Positions 1-8,630 of a stretch of DNA of 51,414 bases are shown here, in pieces. Source of the stretch: Chloroflexota bacterium (GTDB lineage Bacteria; Chloroflexota; Anaerolineae; Anaerolineales; UBA11858). Under the pieces are notes generated by a model. It did not search any database. It saw only the letters and a list, made by a program, of their open reading frames with translations, and was not told the origin of the DNA. A program made the position numbers and the translations under genes. Position 1 is the stretch's first letter, and each line of letters opens with the position of its first letter. The stretch lies in the NCBI GenBank assembly GCA_018648225.1, contig JABGRQ010000152.1, positions 1-51,414 of the forward strand. Direction: 5' to 3'.

Positions 1-56
1 TATAACCTATCCTACCAGATTTCCAATGCTCATTATTTTGGCGAAACTAAAGTAAT

Positions 57-707
57 ATGTCTAAGTTCCGTCTCGTTACAATCGTTCTCGTCCTGTTGGG
101 AATGTTGATTCCCGCGTCTGCAGGAATGGCTGCCACTGATCTCTCCCAGTTCGAGGTTATCAACCACAGCGACCAGCCGATTACCATGTGGATGTATGAA
201 TCCACTTCATATCAAGACCCTGCTATGGATGGCGTTCAATACGAGAAAGTGAAAAATGGTGCCTTCTATTTCCTAAACATTGATGCCGGAGAAAGAGTTA
301 CTTTCACAGTAAAACGAGCCCTCTATTCCTATACAATGAACCTCTGTGGTGGCGATTCCCGCGCCGGTGCAATTGACCTCTCCAACTACAACCGGATCGT
401 GGTTCCCAAGTGTGGCATCTTTGCGCTAGAATTGCCCGGCAAGAAATCGGGGCAAGAACTTGATAATGTTACAGAACTGATTGAATTGGTGAAATTCACG
501 GCCACAAACATTTCCGATACAACCGCTTTCCTCACCATCAGCGGCCAGGGAGCAACCTACCACTTCACATTAGTTCCTGGAGCGGCTAAAGAAATCACCG
601 TGGAAGAAGGCCAATACACTTACAGCTATTGGGCCTGCAGCAAACCTGCTGCTGCACAATCCTTTACTCCGTTCTTCCATACAAACTTGAAACTCACCTG
701 CCCCTAA
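57..707 (+). CDS. Secreted protein with two related ~80-residue repeats, unknown function
   Basis: I do not recognise the family. The 216-residue product opens with a basic n-region and a hydrophobic stretch (about residues 6-25) ending in ASAGMAA, a plausible Sec signal peptide, so the mature protein is probably exported. The rest looks like an internal duplication: residues about 32-122 and 147-216 each begin with an N-x-S-D segment, pass through a Y-x-F-x-L...G turn and a YSYTM.LC / YTYSYWAC strand, and end in V-P-K-C or L-T-C-P. The paired cysteines in each copy (LCGG/PKC and WAC/TCP) could form one disulphide per repeat, and the pattern suggests two small beta-rich domains. There is no strong ribosome-binding site before this ATG, and the start lies close to the window edge, so a longer N-terminus is possible. 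A strong hairpin terminator follows. Function unknown. Confidence 0.7.
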   Translation: MSKFRLVTIVLVLLGMLIPASAGMAATDLSQFEVINHSDQPITMWMYESTSYQDPAMDGVQYEKVKNGAFYFLNIDAGERVTFTVKRALYSYTMNLCGGDSRAGAIDLSNYNRIVVPKCGIFALELPGKKSGQELDNVTELIELVKFTATNISDTTAFLTISGQGATYHFTLVPGAAKEITVEEGQYTYSYWACSKPAAAQSFTPFFHTNLKLTCP

Positions 708-775
708 AATCAACAAATATCGTCTTAGTATAGGCAGCAGGTCACTAAAACGAATCTAATTTAAAACTAAAAACA

Positions 776-821
776 CGAAAACAGGCTTTGACCCGGTATT
801 ATTGGTCAAAGCCTGTTTTCG
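776..821 (+). terminator. Strong hairpin terminator after the secreted protein
   Basis: An 18-bp perfect stem (776-793 with 804-821) closes a 10-nt loop. The arms carry an A-run and a T-run at their bases, so it could act on either strand. It lies 69 bp after the secreted-protein gene and ends only 15 bp before the cinA start, so it insulates the two genes. Confidence 0.8.
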
Positions 822-836
822 CGGTATCATAACAAC

Positions 837-1985
837 ATGCCTGTTGCTGAAATCATCACCATTGGAACCGAACTGCTCTTGGGCGAAACCGTGGATACCA
901 ACACCCGCTATATTGCCCGCGCCTTGCGCGATGCTGGCGTTGATCTATATCGCTCTTCCACGATTGGCGACAACCAGGAACGCATCGCCCAGATTATTCG
1001 AGAGGGGATGAACCGCGCGGACATTATCATCACGACAGGGGGGCTTGGCCCCACCGTAGATGATCCCACGCGCGAGGCCCTGGCGTTGGCTCTGGATGTG
1101 GAGATTGAATTCCGCCCGGAGCTTTGGGAACAAATTCAAGAACGTTTCCGGCGCTATAACCGCACCCCTACAGACAACAACCGCCGACAAGCCTACATCC
1201 CCACAGGAGCTATTGGGGTAGAGAATGCAGTAGGTACAGCCCCAGCCTTTGTCATTGAAACCGATCGTCACGCCATCATCGCGTTGCCCGGTGTACCCCG
1301 CGAGATGGAACACTTGATGCAAGTGAAAATTCTACCTTATTTGCGCCAACGCTTTCAATTGCACGGTATCATTAAATCGCGCATCTTGCACACATCTGGA
1401 GTCGGGGAATCCACCATCGATGCACGTATCGGCGATCTGGAACGCCTCACCAACCCCACCGTTGGTATGGCTGCCCACGCCGGTCAGGTAGATATTCGCA
1501 TCACCGCCAAAGCCGATTCAGAAAGCGAAGCGAATCACCTCATCCAACAAGTTGAACAACAACTCCGCCAACGCCTGGGAAAATGGATTTACGGTGCGGA
1601 TGGAGATACCCTCGAAGGCGTTGTGCTGGCCGCGCTTGAAGTGCAAGAACTCCCCCTCGCTGTTGTAGAAGCCAACCTCGAGGGCAGATTGCTGCGCCGC
1701 CTCGCCGGGAAGAGTCATATCTTCGCCGGTGGCGAAATCATATCACCACCACCCAAACCCAAAACACTAAATCAGGCGGTTAAAACTGTCTGCCAGAGTC
1801 ATAACGCTGCCATTTGTCTCGGTGTGTTGTTAGAATCCGGAGCAACACAACAAACCATGCACCTTGTCCTGCTCACTCCCGAGGGTGAGAAAACCATCCA
1901 GCATACCTATGGCGGGCCCCCGCAGATGGCCCCGCTATGGACTGTGAATCTCTGTCTGGACCATTTGCGCAAACTACATATTTAA
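837..1985 (+). CDS. cinA: CinA-family protein with degenerate C-terminal amidohydrolase domain
   Basis: The N-terminal MoaB/MogA-like (COG1058) domain is clear: EIITIGTELLLG at residues 4-15, TGGLGPTVDD (about 66-75), and a GVPREM segment near 150. A KH-like middle region follows (about 170-250). The C-terminal third should be the CinA nicotinamide-nucleotide amidohydrolase domain, which normally begins with an AESCTGG-type motif. Here the equivalent position reads VEANLEG, so the usual Ser/Cys-Thr-Gly-Gly signature is gone. In the family, this domain deamidates NMN for NAD recycling and the N-terminal domain has pyrophosphatase activity. By inference only the N-terminal activity is likely to survive here. 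No Shine-Dalgarno is visible. A TATCAT hexamer ends 6 nt before the ATG, as expected for a leaderless message. Confidence 0.85.
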   Translation: MPVAEIITIGTELLLGETVDTNTRYIARALRDAGVDLYRSSTIGDNQERIAQIIREGMNRADIIITTGGLGPTVDDPTREALALALDVEIEFRPELWEQIQERFRRYNRTPTDNNRRQAYIPTGAIGVENAVGTAPAFVIETDRHAIIALPGVPREMEHLMQVKILPYLRQRFQLHGIIKSRILHTSGVGESTIDARIGDLERLTNPTVGMAAHAGQVDIRITAKADSESEANHLIQQVEQQLRQRLGKWIYGADGDTLEGVVLAALEVQELPLAVVEANLEGRLLRRLAGKSHIFAGGEIISPPPKPKTLNQAVKTVCQSHNAAICLGVLLESGATQQTMHLVLLTPEGEKTIQHTYGGPPQMAPLWTVNLCLDHLRKLHI

Positions 1986-2043
1986 CCCGCCAAACCAGTG
2001 TCTGTATATTTTGCAATATCCCCTTGAACATCGAAAGGACAGT

Positions 2044-4029
2044 ATGACAAAATCAGTGGATCGCCTCCTCACTAACGCTATCGTTCTCACAATGGATAGA
2101 GATTTTCACCAATACGAACCCGGTGCAGTCGCCATCGCAGATGACAAAATCATCGCTGTCGGGCTGGAAGCAGAACTCAAACAACAATACACGGCCAACG
2201 AAACAGTGGACTGCGACGGCAAGGTGCTCATGCCGGGTCTGGTCAACGCGCATACCCATGTCCCCATGACATTGTTACGCGGGCTTGCCGATGACTTACG
2301 CCTCGATGTCTGGTTGCTGGGCTATATGATGCCCGTGGAACGCGAGTTTGTATCGCCCGAATTCGTCCAGCTAGGCACCTCACTGGCCTGCATTGAACTC
2401 ATTCGCTCGGGAGTCACCTGCTTTGCCGATATGTATTATTTTGAAGAAGATGTCGCCATAGCCACCGCAGAAGCCGGGTTGCGCGCCTTATGCGCTCAAA
2501 CGGTACTCAAATACCCTTCCCCCGACGCCGATTCATACGAGCAATCTCTCGATGCTGCCGATGATTTTATCGCCCGTTGGAAGAACCATCCGCTAATTGT
2601 CCCCTCGGTGGCCCCACATGCGCCCTATACCTGCACCGAAGATATTCTTCAAGCTACCTCGGCAATCGCGGTCAAACATGATGTGCCGCTGCACACTCAT
2701 TTAGCCGAAACCCTCACCGAGGTCGAAGCCTCAAAAGAAGAACACGGCATGCCCGTAATTCCCTACGTCAAAAAACATAAAATCTTCGAGGCTAAAGTGC
2801 TAGCTGCCCATTGTGTGCATGTAGATAGCGGCGAAATCCACACCCTGCACCACCACGGAGCCGGGGTTGCACATAACCCGTCTTCCAATCTAAAACTGGC
2901 TTCGGGGGTTGCTCCAGTTAATGCCATGCTCGAAATTGGCGTTAATGTTGGCATCGGCACCGATGGCCCAGCCTCCAATAACGATCTGGATATGTTTGAA
3001 GAAATCCGCCTGACGGCTCTGCTCGCCAAAGGCATTAGCGGCGATCCCACTGTGTTACCCGCCAAAACCGCCTTACTGATGGCTACCCGTTTGGGGGCGC
3101 AAGCCATGCATATGGGCGAAATTACCGGTTCGCTTGAATCCGGCAAACGCGCCGATCTGATTCTGGTAGATATTTCTCCTCTGCATAACGCCCCGCGTTT
3201 CCACAGAGACCCTGAAGGGATCTATGCCCAATTGATCTATGCCGCCAAGAGTACTGATGTCAGCGACGTGATGGTCAATGGTCAATGGCTAATGCGCGAC
3301 CGAGAGTTGCTCACGCTGGATGAAGCCCCACTGCTGGAACAAGCCGCTGAGTATGCCCAAAAAATTGATGCCTTCTTACGCCAGCGCGAAGAATCGGTAC
3401 TCTCGAAACTGATCGCAATTGGCGGAGCATTGGAGCAAGAGAGCTTTGAAGTACAGGCTAAAGTTCGCATTACCGATACACAAGCCATCCTGGCTAATAT
3501 TTCGCGGCCTGAAATCGAAACCCTGCACACACGTCAATACCACGAATTCGATACCTACTTCCAATTTGATGATCCTACCCAGGGGCAATTGCGCTACCGA
3601 GAAGACGAATATATCGGCGAGGATGAAGCCGTCGATAAAATTCGTTATCGCCTGACGATGATCGGTAAAACCAGCGAACGCCATTTCCTAAGCGATGTAT
3701 TGCTTTCCCGCAGCCGTTATATTGCCCCTGCCACCCACAGCCTGCGCTTTTATCGCGAATATTTCAAGCCCAACTCCGAAACCTTCATCGAGAAAGATCG
3801 CCTGCGCTGGCGGGTACTCTTCCGCGGCACAGAGTTCTACATCAACCTTGATCGCATTGATAAACCGGACTTAGGCACTTTTTTGGAAGTCAAAAGCCGC
3901 ACCTGGAGTTTGAGGGACGCGGAAAACAAGGCAAAAATGGCTAAAGAATTACTCATATTTTTGGGAGCTGAACCCGAAAAGATGGTGGTGCAAGACTACG
4001 TTGAAGCTGCCGCGAGCGAACAATCCTGA
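2044..4029 (+). CDS. MTA/SAH deaminase-type amidohydrolase fused to a CYTH-like domain
   Basis: The start at 2044 is chosen for the GAAAGGA ribosome-binding site just upstream; an in-frame TTG at 2011 lacks one. Residues 1-450 form an amidohydrolase of the MtaD/SAH-deaminase group. Metal ligands are visible at H70-x-H72 (NAHTH), H219 (THLAET), H256 (AAHC) and D307 (GTDGPASNNDLDMF, a hallmark of this group). The family hydrolyses 5'-methylthioadenosine or S-adenosylhomocysteine to the inosine forms. Residues about 465-655 look like a CYTH (triphosphate tunnel) domain: an E469-x-Q471-x-K473 strand in place of the usual ExExK, DTYFQF, a LRYRED strand, and a C-terminal LEVKSRTWS...LLIFLGAEPEK...YVE tail. 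Typical deaminases are about 430 residues, so some 210 residues are added. CYTH domains bind triphosphates or polyphosphate. The combined role is unknown. Confidence 0.85.
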   Translation: MTKSVDRLLTNAIVLTMDRDFHQYEPGAVAIADDKIIAVGLEAELKQQYTANETVDCDGKVLMPGLVNAHTHVPMTLLRGLADDLRLDVWLLGYMMPVEREFVSPEFVQLGTSLACIELIRSGVTCFADMYYFEEDVAIATAEAGLRALCAQTVLKYPSPDADSYEQSLDAADDFIARWKNHPLIVPSVAPHAPYTCTEDILQATSAIAVKHDVPLHTHLAETLTEVEASKEEHGMPVIPYVKKHKIFEAKVLAAHCVHVDSGEIHTLHHHGAGVAHNPSSNLKLASGVAPVNAMLEIGVNVGIGTDGPASNNDLDMFEEIRLTALLAKGISGDPTVLPAKTALLMATRLGAQAMHMGEITGSLESGKRADLILVDISPLHNAPRFHRDPEGIYAQLIYAAKSTDVSDVMVNGQWLMRDRELLTLDEAPLLEQAAEYAQKIDAFLRQREESVLSKLIAIGGALEQESFEVQAKVRITDTQAILANISRPEIETLHTRQYHEFDTYFQFDDPTQGQLRYREDEYIGEDEAVDKIRYRLTMIGKTSERHFLSDVLLSRSRYIAPATHSLRFYREYFKPNSETFIEKDRLRWRVLFRGTEFYINLDRIDKPDLGTFLEVKSRTWSLRDAENKAKMAKELLIFLGAEPEKMVVQDYVEAAASEQS

Positions 4030-4084
4030 TCCCACTTTCAAAGTGAATCGCCATACTCAAGAAACCAAAGACTTTCACCAAATT

Positions 4085-4936
4085 ATGAAGATCGCCGTCC
4101 TCGCGGATATTCACGCCAATTACCCAGCCCTTGAAGCAACCGTAGATCACATTGAACGCTGGCAACCAGATACTGTTCTGGTTGCTGGCGATCTTATCAA
4201 CCGCGGCCCAAAACCGGTTGAATGTTTGCATCTCATCCAGAAAATGCAAACGCAACGCGGCTGGGAAGTGATCCGCGGCAATCATGAAGAATATGTGCTC
4301 TGGCACAGCCTGCCTGATTCGCCGCGTGAAGGGCCACTCTTTGAATTATTCCGCTACAGCTATTGGACGTATGAAAAACTCGATGAACAGGCAGCACTCC
4401 TTGAAGCCATGCCCGATGAATTTAGTAAAAATATCCCCGCCGCAGGTGAGTTTCGCTGCGTACATGCCTCTATGAAAAGCAATCGCCGGGGTATTTACCC
4501 TGAAATGGCGGATGAAACCATCAAAAAATTGATCAACCCGCCCCCCGCGCTGCTCGCCGTTGGACACACCCACCGACCGCTGATCCGCCAAATTGGGCAA
4601 ACCCTGGTTGTCAATGCCGGAGCCGTAGGCCTTCCCTTTGATGCCGACCGTCGCCCCGCCTATGCGCAGATTACATTTTCACAGGGGCATTGGAGCGCCG
4701 AAATAGTTCGACTGAATTACGACATCACACAGGCCAAGAGAGATTTTTACGACACCGGTTTCCTCGATCAAGCTGGCCCACTCAGCAAAATCATACAGCT
4801 GGAATTGGAAATCTCACTCTCCCAGCTTTTCCAATGGACACATATTTACATGAACGCAGTTCTGGATGAAAAAATCAGCATCAAACAAGCCGTTGATGAG
4901 TATTTGCGTGATCCGCTGGATCGGCCATATTGGTAA
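4085..4936 (+). CDS. YfcE/ApaH-like calcineurin-type metallophosphoesterase
   Basis: This 283-residue protein carries the full dinuclear metallophosphoesterase motif set: D-I-H (LADIHAN, residues 6-12), GDLINRG, GNHEE and GHTHRP. The order and spacing fit the COG0639/DUF2437-like phosphodiesterase group. Substrates in that group vary (phosphodiesters, diadenosine polyphosphates, phosphoproteins), so none can be assigned here. A longer reading frame runs upstream into the deaminase gene, but the family N-terminus begins at MKIAVLADIH, which fixes the ATG at 4085. The ribosome-binding site is weak. The gene follows the deaminase by 55 bp on the same strand and may be co-transcribed with it. The C-terminal ~60 residues beyond the phosphoesterase core are helical and less familiar. 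Confidence 0.85.
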   Translation: MKIAVLADIHANYPALEATVDHIERWQPDTVLVAGDLINRGPKPVECLHLIQKMQTQRGWEVIRGNHEEYVLWHSLPDSPREGPLFELFRYSYWTYEKLDEQAALLEAMPDEFSKNIPAAGEFRCVHASMKSNRRGIYPEMADETIKKLINPPPALLAVGHTHRPLIRQIGQTLVVNAGAVGLPFDADRRPAYAQITFSQGHWSAEIVRLNYDITQAKRDFYDTGFLDQAGPLSKIIQLELEISLSQLFQWTHIYMNAVLDEKISIKQAVDEYLRDPLDRPYW

Positions 4937-4942
4937 TTCCCC

Positions 4943-5266
4943 CTACAATTCGTTTTCGCGGTAAAAACGATTCTCCTCCGAGTGATAAAGCAGTTCACAA
5001 GAGGGGCAAAACCACCACAAACGATTTTCAGCGCGCGACAAAGTCACATTGCAATCCGGGCAAATATAGCCCGTACCGGGAATCGGTGGGCGAATCTGCA
5101 CGGCCACCTTAGGCGGTGTAATGGTGGCATACGGGCCACTGACCAACAAAATCACGCGGCATGTGCCAATCGCCCAGCCAATCAAACGGCGAGCATCATC
5201 CGCAGAGTCCGATTCGACCTCCCAGATTTCGCCTGTATCCCGATGTACAACCCGATAATGCGCCAT
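4943..5266 (-). CDS. Small zinc-ribbon protein, unknown function
   Basis: A product of about 107 residues. The start at 5266 (MAHYRVVHRDTGE) is preferred over an in-frame upstream ATG because GGAG lies about 10 nt before it. The N-terminal half is a compact alpha/beta segment (HRDTGEIWEVES.SADDARRLIGW). The C-terminal part holds CPDC...CPSC (C-x2-C, 19 residues, C-x2-C), a classical zinc ribbon. It converges on the metallophosphoesterase gene, with only 6 bp between their ends. I do not recognise a named family. A role in nucleic-acid or protein binding would be a guess from the zinc ribbon alone. Confidence 0.65.
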   Translation of the reverse strand: MAHYRVVHRDTGEIWEVESDSADDARRLIGWAIGTCRVILLVSGPYATITPPKVAVQIRPPIPGTGYICPDCNVTLSRAENRLWWFCPSCELLYHSEENRFYRENEL

Positions 5267-5329
5267 TTGCCGTTCGTCTCCAAAGCCAGTATAACACGTT
5301 CCCCAACTGCCCATGATATACTCTGCCCC

Positions 5330-6112
5330 ATGAACACCCCACTCAATTTTTCCATCGAAATTGCCAAAGAAGCCGGTAATATCTTAATGAAATATTATCG
5401 GGCTACTGGTATACAAGCCAATAAAAAAGCGGATAAAAGTGCTGTAACCGAGGGAGATTTAGCCGCCGATGAGTTTCTGCGCTGCAAGATTCAACAGGCT
5501 TATCCGCAGGACGGCCTGATTAGCGAGGAGGCTGGCACTGTGTACCCGAAGGGGAAATCTGCGGTGTGGGTGATTGATCCTCTCGATGGCACCACCAATT
5601 TCAGCCTCGGTTTGCACCATTGGGGCGTTGCCATCAACCGTATTATAGATGGCCTACCCGAATTAACCGCGCTGTACTTCCCCATCATTGATGAACTTTT
5701 CACTGCGCAGCGTGGTGCGGGGGCGTTTCTCAACGGAGAACGCATCCAGGTGAAGATTCCCGATGAGAATCAACCTTTCTCATTTTTCTCATGCTGCACG
5801 CGTACCATCCGTAATTACAATATTAATCTACGCTACAAAACCCGTGTTCTGGGGACCTCAGCCTACGGGCTGAGTACCGTTGCCCGCGGCAACGCAGTAT
5901 TGGCTTTTGAAACTACCCCCAAAATCTGGGATTTCGCCGGAAGTTGGCTGCTCACCGAGGAAGCTGGGGGCATAATACGTGTCCTCGATGGCAGCACTCC
6001 CTTCCCTTTGGTTCCCGGCACAGACTACAAAACCAAGAGCTACCCAATTTTGGCGGCAGCCACCCCCGAGCTTTGGACAGAGGGTCAACAAAATATAATT
6101 CCAAAAAAATAA
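5330..6112 (+). CDS. Inositol monophosphatase family phosphatase
   Basis: The 260-residue product has the family signature: EE in LISEEAG (about residue 72), the metal-binding loop DPLDGTTNF (about 86-94), and the second metal motif WDFAG (about 203-207). These place it in the lithium-sensitive IMPase/SuhB/HisN-like group, which removes phosphate from inositol-1-phosphate, histidinol phosphate, fructose-1,6-bisphosphate or 3'-phosphoadenosine phosphate. The substrate cannot be decided from sequence. A longer open frame exists upstream, but it runs through the opposite-strand zinc-ribbon gene. The family N-terminus (FSIEIAKEAGNILMKYY) fixes the ATG at 5330. No Shine-Dalgarno is present, and a TATACT hexamer ends 7 nt before the ATG, suggesting a leaderless transcript. 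Confidence 0.88.
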   Translation: MNTPLNFSIEIAKEAGNILMKYYRATGIQANKKADKSAVTEGDLAADEFLRCKIQQAYPQDGLISEEAGTVYPKGKSAVWVIDPLDGTTNFSLGLHHWGVAINRIIDGLPELTALYFPIIDELFTAQRGAGAFLNGERIQVKIPDENQPFSFFSCCTRTIRNYNINLRYKTRVLGTSAYGLSTVARGNAVLAFETTPKIWDFAGSWLLTEEAGGIIRVLDGSTPFPLVPGTDYKTKSYPILAAATPELWTEGQQNIIPKK

Positions 6113-6117
6113 TAGGT

Positions 6118-6210
6118 CGTGAATAACACGGATCGGGCAAATTTTCACGGAAATTCCAGGTTGGTTTTTATCCGCGAAAATCCGTCAAATTCGCATCATC
6201 CGCGCTCTAT
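6118..6210. repeat. Imperfect palindromic dispersed repeat, type A
   Basis: A stretch rich in CGGAT/CGCGAAAATCCG words whose halves (about 6128-6155 and 6170-6205) are roughly complementary. It resembles the tracts at 18688-18780 and 21826-21925. I read them as one family of non-coding interspersed repeats. Confidence 0.45.
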
Positions 6211-6239
6211 TTAGGATTACAGACAACAAGGAGTCAACC

Positions 6240-7235
6240 ATGCAATATCGTTATCTTGGATCGTCTGGCCTGCAAGTTTCGGCGCTGTCGTTTGGCGCCT
6301 GGGTCACATTTGGAAATCAACTTGATGTAGATGCAGCCTATGAACTGATGAACGCCGCCTATGAGGCCGGGGTTAATTTTTTCGATAATGCCGAAGTCTA
6401 CGCTGATGGTAAAGCCGAGACAATTATGGGAGAAGTACTCAAACGCGCTCCCTGGAAACGCTCGGATTTAGTCATCTCGACCAAAATCTTTTGGGGCGGA
6501 CAAGGCCCCAACGACCGCGGGCTTTCGCGCAAACATATCGTGGAAGGCCTGGACGCGGCGCTGGCGCGTTTGCAGCTCGATTACGTTGATCTCGTCTTTG
6601 CGCACCGCCCCGATCTGCACACGCCTATCGAAGAGACTGTGCGCGCCTTCACCCACGCTATCAACCAGGGCAAAGCCTTCTACTGGGGCACCAGCGAGTG
6701 GAGCGCCCAACAAATTATGGAGGCTTACGCCGTCGCCCGGCGCGAGCATCTGATTCCCCCACAGATGGAGCAGCCTCAGTACAATATGTTCCACCGCGAA
6801 CGTGTAGAAGTGGAGTACGACCGCCTGTACGAAGAAATCGGCCTGGGCACCACCATTTGGAGTCCTCTCGCCAGCGGTCTGCTCACCGGCAAATACAATC
6901 AGGGCACACCCGATGGAACCCGCATAAGTCTGGAAGGCTACGAATGGCTGCGCAAACAATTTGAAAGCGCAGAAGCCCAGCAACGCCTGGAAAAAGTTGG
7001 CAAACTGATACCCATTGCAGATGAACTTGGCTGCACCATCGCCCAACTCGCCTTGGCCTGGACGTTGAAGAATCCGCATGTCAGCACGACCATCACCGGC
7101 GCTTCGCGCGTTGAGCAGGTTGTGGAAAATATGAAAGCCATTGATTTCGTCGAAAAACTCACCCCCGAGGTGATGACCCGCATCGAAGATGCACTCGAAA
7201 ACAAACCCACACAGCAGCAAGATTGGCGCGGGTAA
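6240..7235 (+). CDS. Aldo/keto reductase, Kv-beta/YghZ-like
   Basis: The 331-residue protein begins [21 protein letters not shown], the usual AKR opening. The catalytic tetrad is visible: Asp and Tyr in [12 protein letters not shown] (about 48-59), Lys in ISTKIFWGG (about 81) and His in VFAHRPD (about 121). The C-terminal NADPH-binding segment [17 protein letters not shown] is typical of the potassium-channel beta-subunit-like AKRs (YghZ, AKR6/AKR14). Members reduce aldehydes and ketones with NADPH; the physiological substrate here is unknown. The start is well supported by AAGGAG eight bases upstream. The gene ends at a strong hairpin shared with the convergent GyrI-like gene. Confidence 0.9.
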   Translation: MQYRYLGSSGLQVSALSFGAWVTFGNQLDVDAAYELMNAAYEAGVNFFDNAEVYADGKAETIMGEVLKRAPWKRSDLVISTKIFWGGQGPNDRGLSRKHIVEGLDAALARLQLDYVDLVFAHRPDLHTPIEETVRAFTHAINQGKAFYWGTSEWSAQQIMEAYAVARREHLIPPQMEQPQYNMFHRERVEVEYDRLYEEIGLGTTIWSPLASGLLTGKYNQGTPDGTRISLEGYEWLRKQFESAEAQQRLEKVGKLIPIADELGCTIAQLALAWTLKNPHVSTTITGASRVEQVVENMKAIDFVEKLTPEVMTRIEDALENKPTQQQDWRG

Positions 7236-7240
7236 ATTCT

Positions 7241-7279
7241 AAAAATAGAGCCGGGCGCTTTGCGCCCGGCTCTATTTTT
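7241..7279. terminator. Bidirectional terminator between AKR and GyrI-like genes
   Basis: A perfect stem of 17-18 bp (7241-7258 with 7262-7279) with a 3-nt loop, flanked by an A-run on one side and a T-run on the other. It sits between two convergent genes and should stop transcription in both directions. Confidence 0.88.
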
Positions 7280-7287
7280 TTTGAGGC

Positions 7288-7896
7288 TCATTTTGCCCGG
7301 ATCGGCTGCCGGATAACGGTTTTTAGTTTTTCTGGCGCGGTGCGGCGGGGATCACTTAAATAGATTTCGTGGTGTTTGCCGTGAAGCATATAGCCCTGCG
7401 CTTCGATAAACTCGTGCATGGCTGCAATCGTCGGGCCTTCATCGGCATAGGTACCCAGATACATAATTTGTGCAGATTTCCCCTCCGCGTAAGTATTCAG
7501 CCGGAGCAAATCAAGCGCGGCGGGATTTTTACCAGCGCGCACTTGGGATACAGCATCATCAAACAGGTTCTGTGTGATCCACGTTGGGGTCATTATCATG
7601 GCTGTCCAATCCCACCGTGATTTATCGTCCGCGAACGTTTCCATATTTTCAGCCCACCAGAGACCTTCCAGCGGCGGGACAACATAGTCTTTTTCCAGGC
7701 CATTCTTGCTGCTGAATTTAAGCGTGTATGCCACAGCATAGAGCGTTTCTATCGCATCCTTATAGCTCTGAGCGGTGTTTGGGTCGCCGTGACCGTCCAC
7801 CATTAGAAATTGCATCTCAGGGACATCCACGATGCTAAATTTTTTGGGCGGGTTATACAGGTGCTTCAATTCCTTCTTGAAATCAACTTTCGACAT
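7288..7896 (-). CDS. GyrI-like small-molecule-binding domain protein
   Basis: The 202-residue product matches the GyrI-like (COG4832) group: N-terminal DFKKELKHLYNPPKKF, then VDVPEMQFLMVDGHGDPN, and the aromatic segment PPLEGLWWAENM. The C-terminal part carries RLNTYAEGKSAQIMYLGTYADEGPTIAAMHEFI, the usual SOUL/GyrI-type repeat. Members bind small hydrophobic molecules and often sit next to a regulator. It overlaps the upstream PadR gene by 14 bp on the same strand, so the two are surely translated together. A plausible reading is a ligand-binding partner in a drug- or lipid-sensing pair. Confidence 0.85.
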   Translation of the reverse strand: MSKVDFKKELKHLYNPPKKFSIVDVPEMQFLMVDGHGDPNTAQSYKDAIETLYAVAYTLKFSSKNGLEKDYVVPPLEGLWWAENMETFADDKSRWDWTAMIMTPTWITQNLFDDAVSQVRAGKNPAALDLLRLNTYAEGKSAQIMYLGTYADEGPTIAAMHEFIEAQGYMLHGKHHEIYLSDPRRTAPEKLKTVIRQPIRAK

Positions 7897-8425
7897 TTTC
7901 TTTCACCTCCAAATCCTGAATAAATGTATCCAACCATTTTCGTTCGGCTTCAATCAATGCCAAACTATAGTCAAACATGGCGCTCACAAAAAAAGGTGCG
8001 CTGCTCTGCGCCTCAGTACGCTGCACAAGATGTTGTTGGCGCTCTGTAAGCTGTTGACGATAGGCGTGCAAAGCATCAAGAGCTTGCTCTGACGATAAAA
8101 CCGGGAAATTCGACAACCCCAGCAAGAATGGCACCGATCTCCCATGCAACGTAGACAGAGCATCATAGGTCGCGGCGGCTTGCGCTTCATACCCTGCAGC
8201 GGTAATCTGGTACACTTTGCGGGCAGGTCCTTTACCTTCAAATTGCTGTATTTCGCTCGCAATCAAGCCAGATTTTTCCAACTTGTTTAGCAAATAATAG
8301 ATCGATGAAAAACCAATTTCCGTCCAATCGCGCATCCCGCGCATCTCGATGGTTTGTTCAATCTCGTAGCCGTGACGGGGTGTTTCGGCAATCAAGCTGA
8401 GGATGGCAAGCTCTGCGTTGGTCAT
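7883..8425 (-). CDS. PadR family transcriptional regulator
   Basis: The 180-residue protein begins MTNAELAILSLIAETPRHGYEIEQTI, the winged-helix signature of PadR proteins (LxLL...xxHGYEI). It continues with SSIYYLLNKLEKSGLI (recognition helix) and KVYQITAAG (wing). The C-terminal helical portion (about 100-180) is the long dimerisation region of the PadR-s2/Vir-like subgroup. These are usually repressors of their own operon and of transport or detoxification genes. The gene overlaps the GyrI-like gene downstream by 14 bp. The promoter region carries three phased heptamers that could be its own operator. Confidence 0.9.
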   Translation of the reverse strand: MTNAELAILSLIAETPRHGYEIEQTIEMRGMRDWTEIGFSSIYYLLNKLEKSGLIASEIQQFEGKGPARKVYQITAAGYEAQAAATYDALSTLHGRSVPFLLGLSNFPVLSSEQALDALHAYRQQLTERQQHLVQRTEAQSSAPFFVSAMFDYSLALIEAERKWLDTFIQDLEVKENVES

Positions 8426-8439
8426 TTGTACAAATATCC

Positions 8440-8468
8440 TATTCTATTTATATTCTAGCATTAGAATA
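8440..8468. promoter_or_regulatory. Candidate PadR operator: three phased TATTCTA heptamers
   Basis: TATTCTA occurs at 8440-8446 and 8451-8457, and its reverse complement TAGAATA at 8462-8468. All three start exactly 11 bp apart, one helical turn. The last two form a perfect inverted repeat with a GCAT spacer. The array lies 15-43 bp upstream of the padR start, where an autorepressor would bind. Binding itself is inferred. Confidence 0.5.
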
Positions 8469-8630
8469 ACAAATTTTAATCAGGTCGTCAAGAGGTATTA
8501 GTACACTGTAACCCAAGACTTCGGAGGTCTTTCGCGAAAAATCAAACCACTTTGTTTACGATGTAATCATTCTGGATTCGCTCATTTCGATGGATAAATC
8601 TGTTGTCACGTCCTGAGAATCATTTTGAAC

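Noticed and set aside
802-1011. Short open frame overlapping cinA
   Set aside because: It is an out-of-frame shadow of the clear CinA coding sequence with no ribosome-binding site.
8513-8530. Small hairpin (AAGAC/GTCTT) as the purB terminator
   Set aside because: Only five pairs and no T-run in the purB direction.
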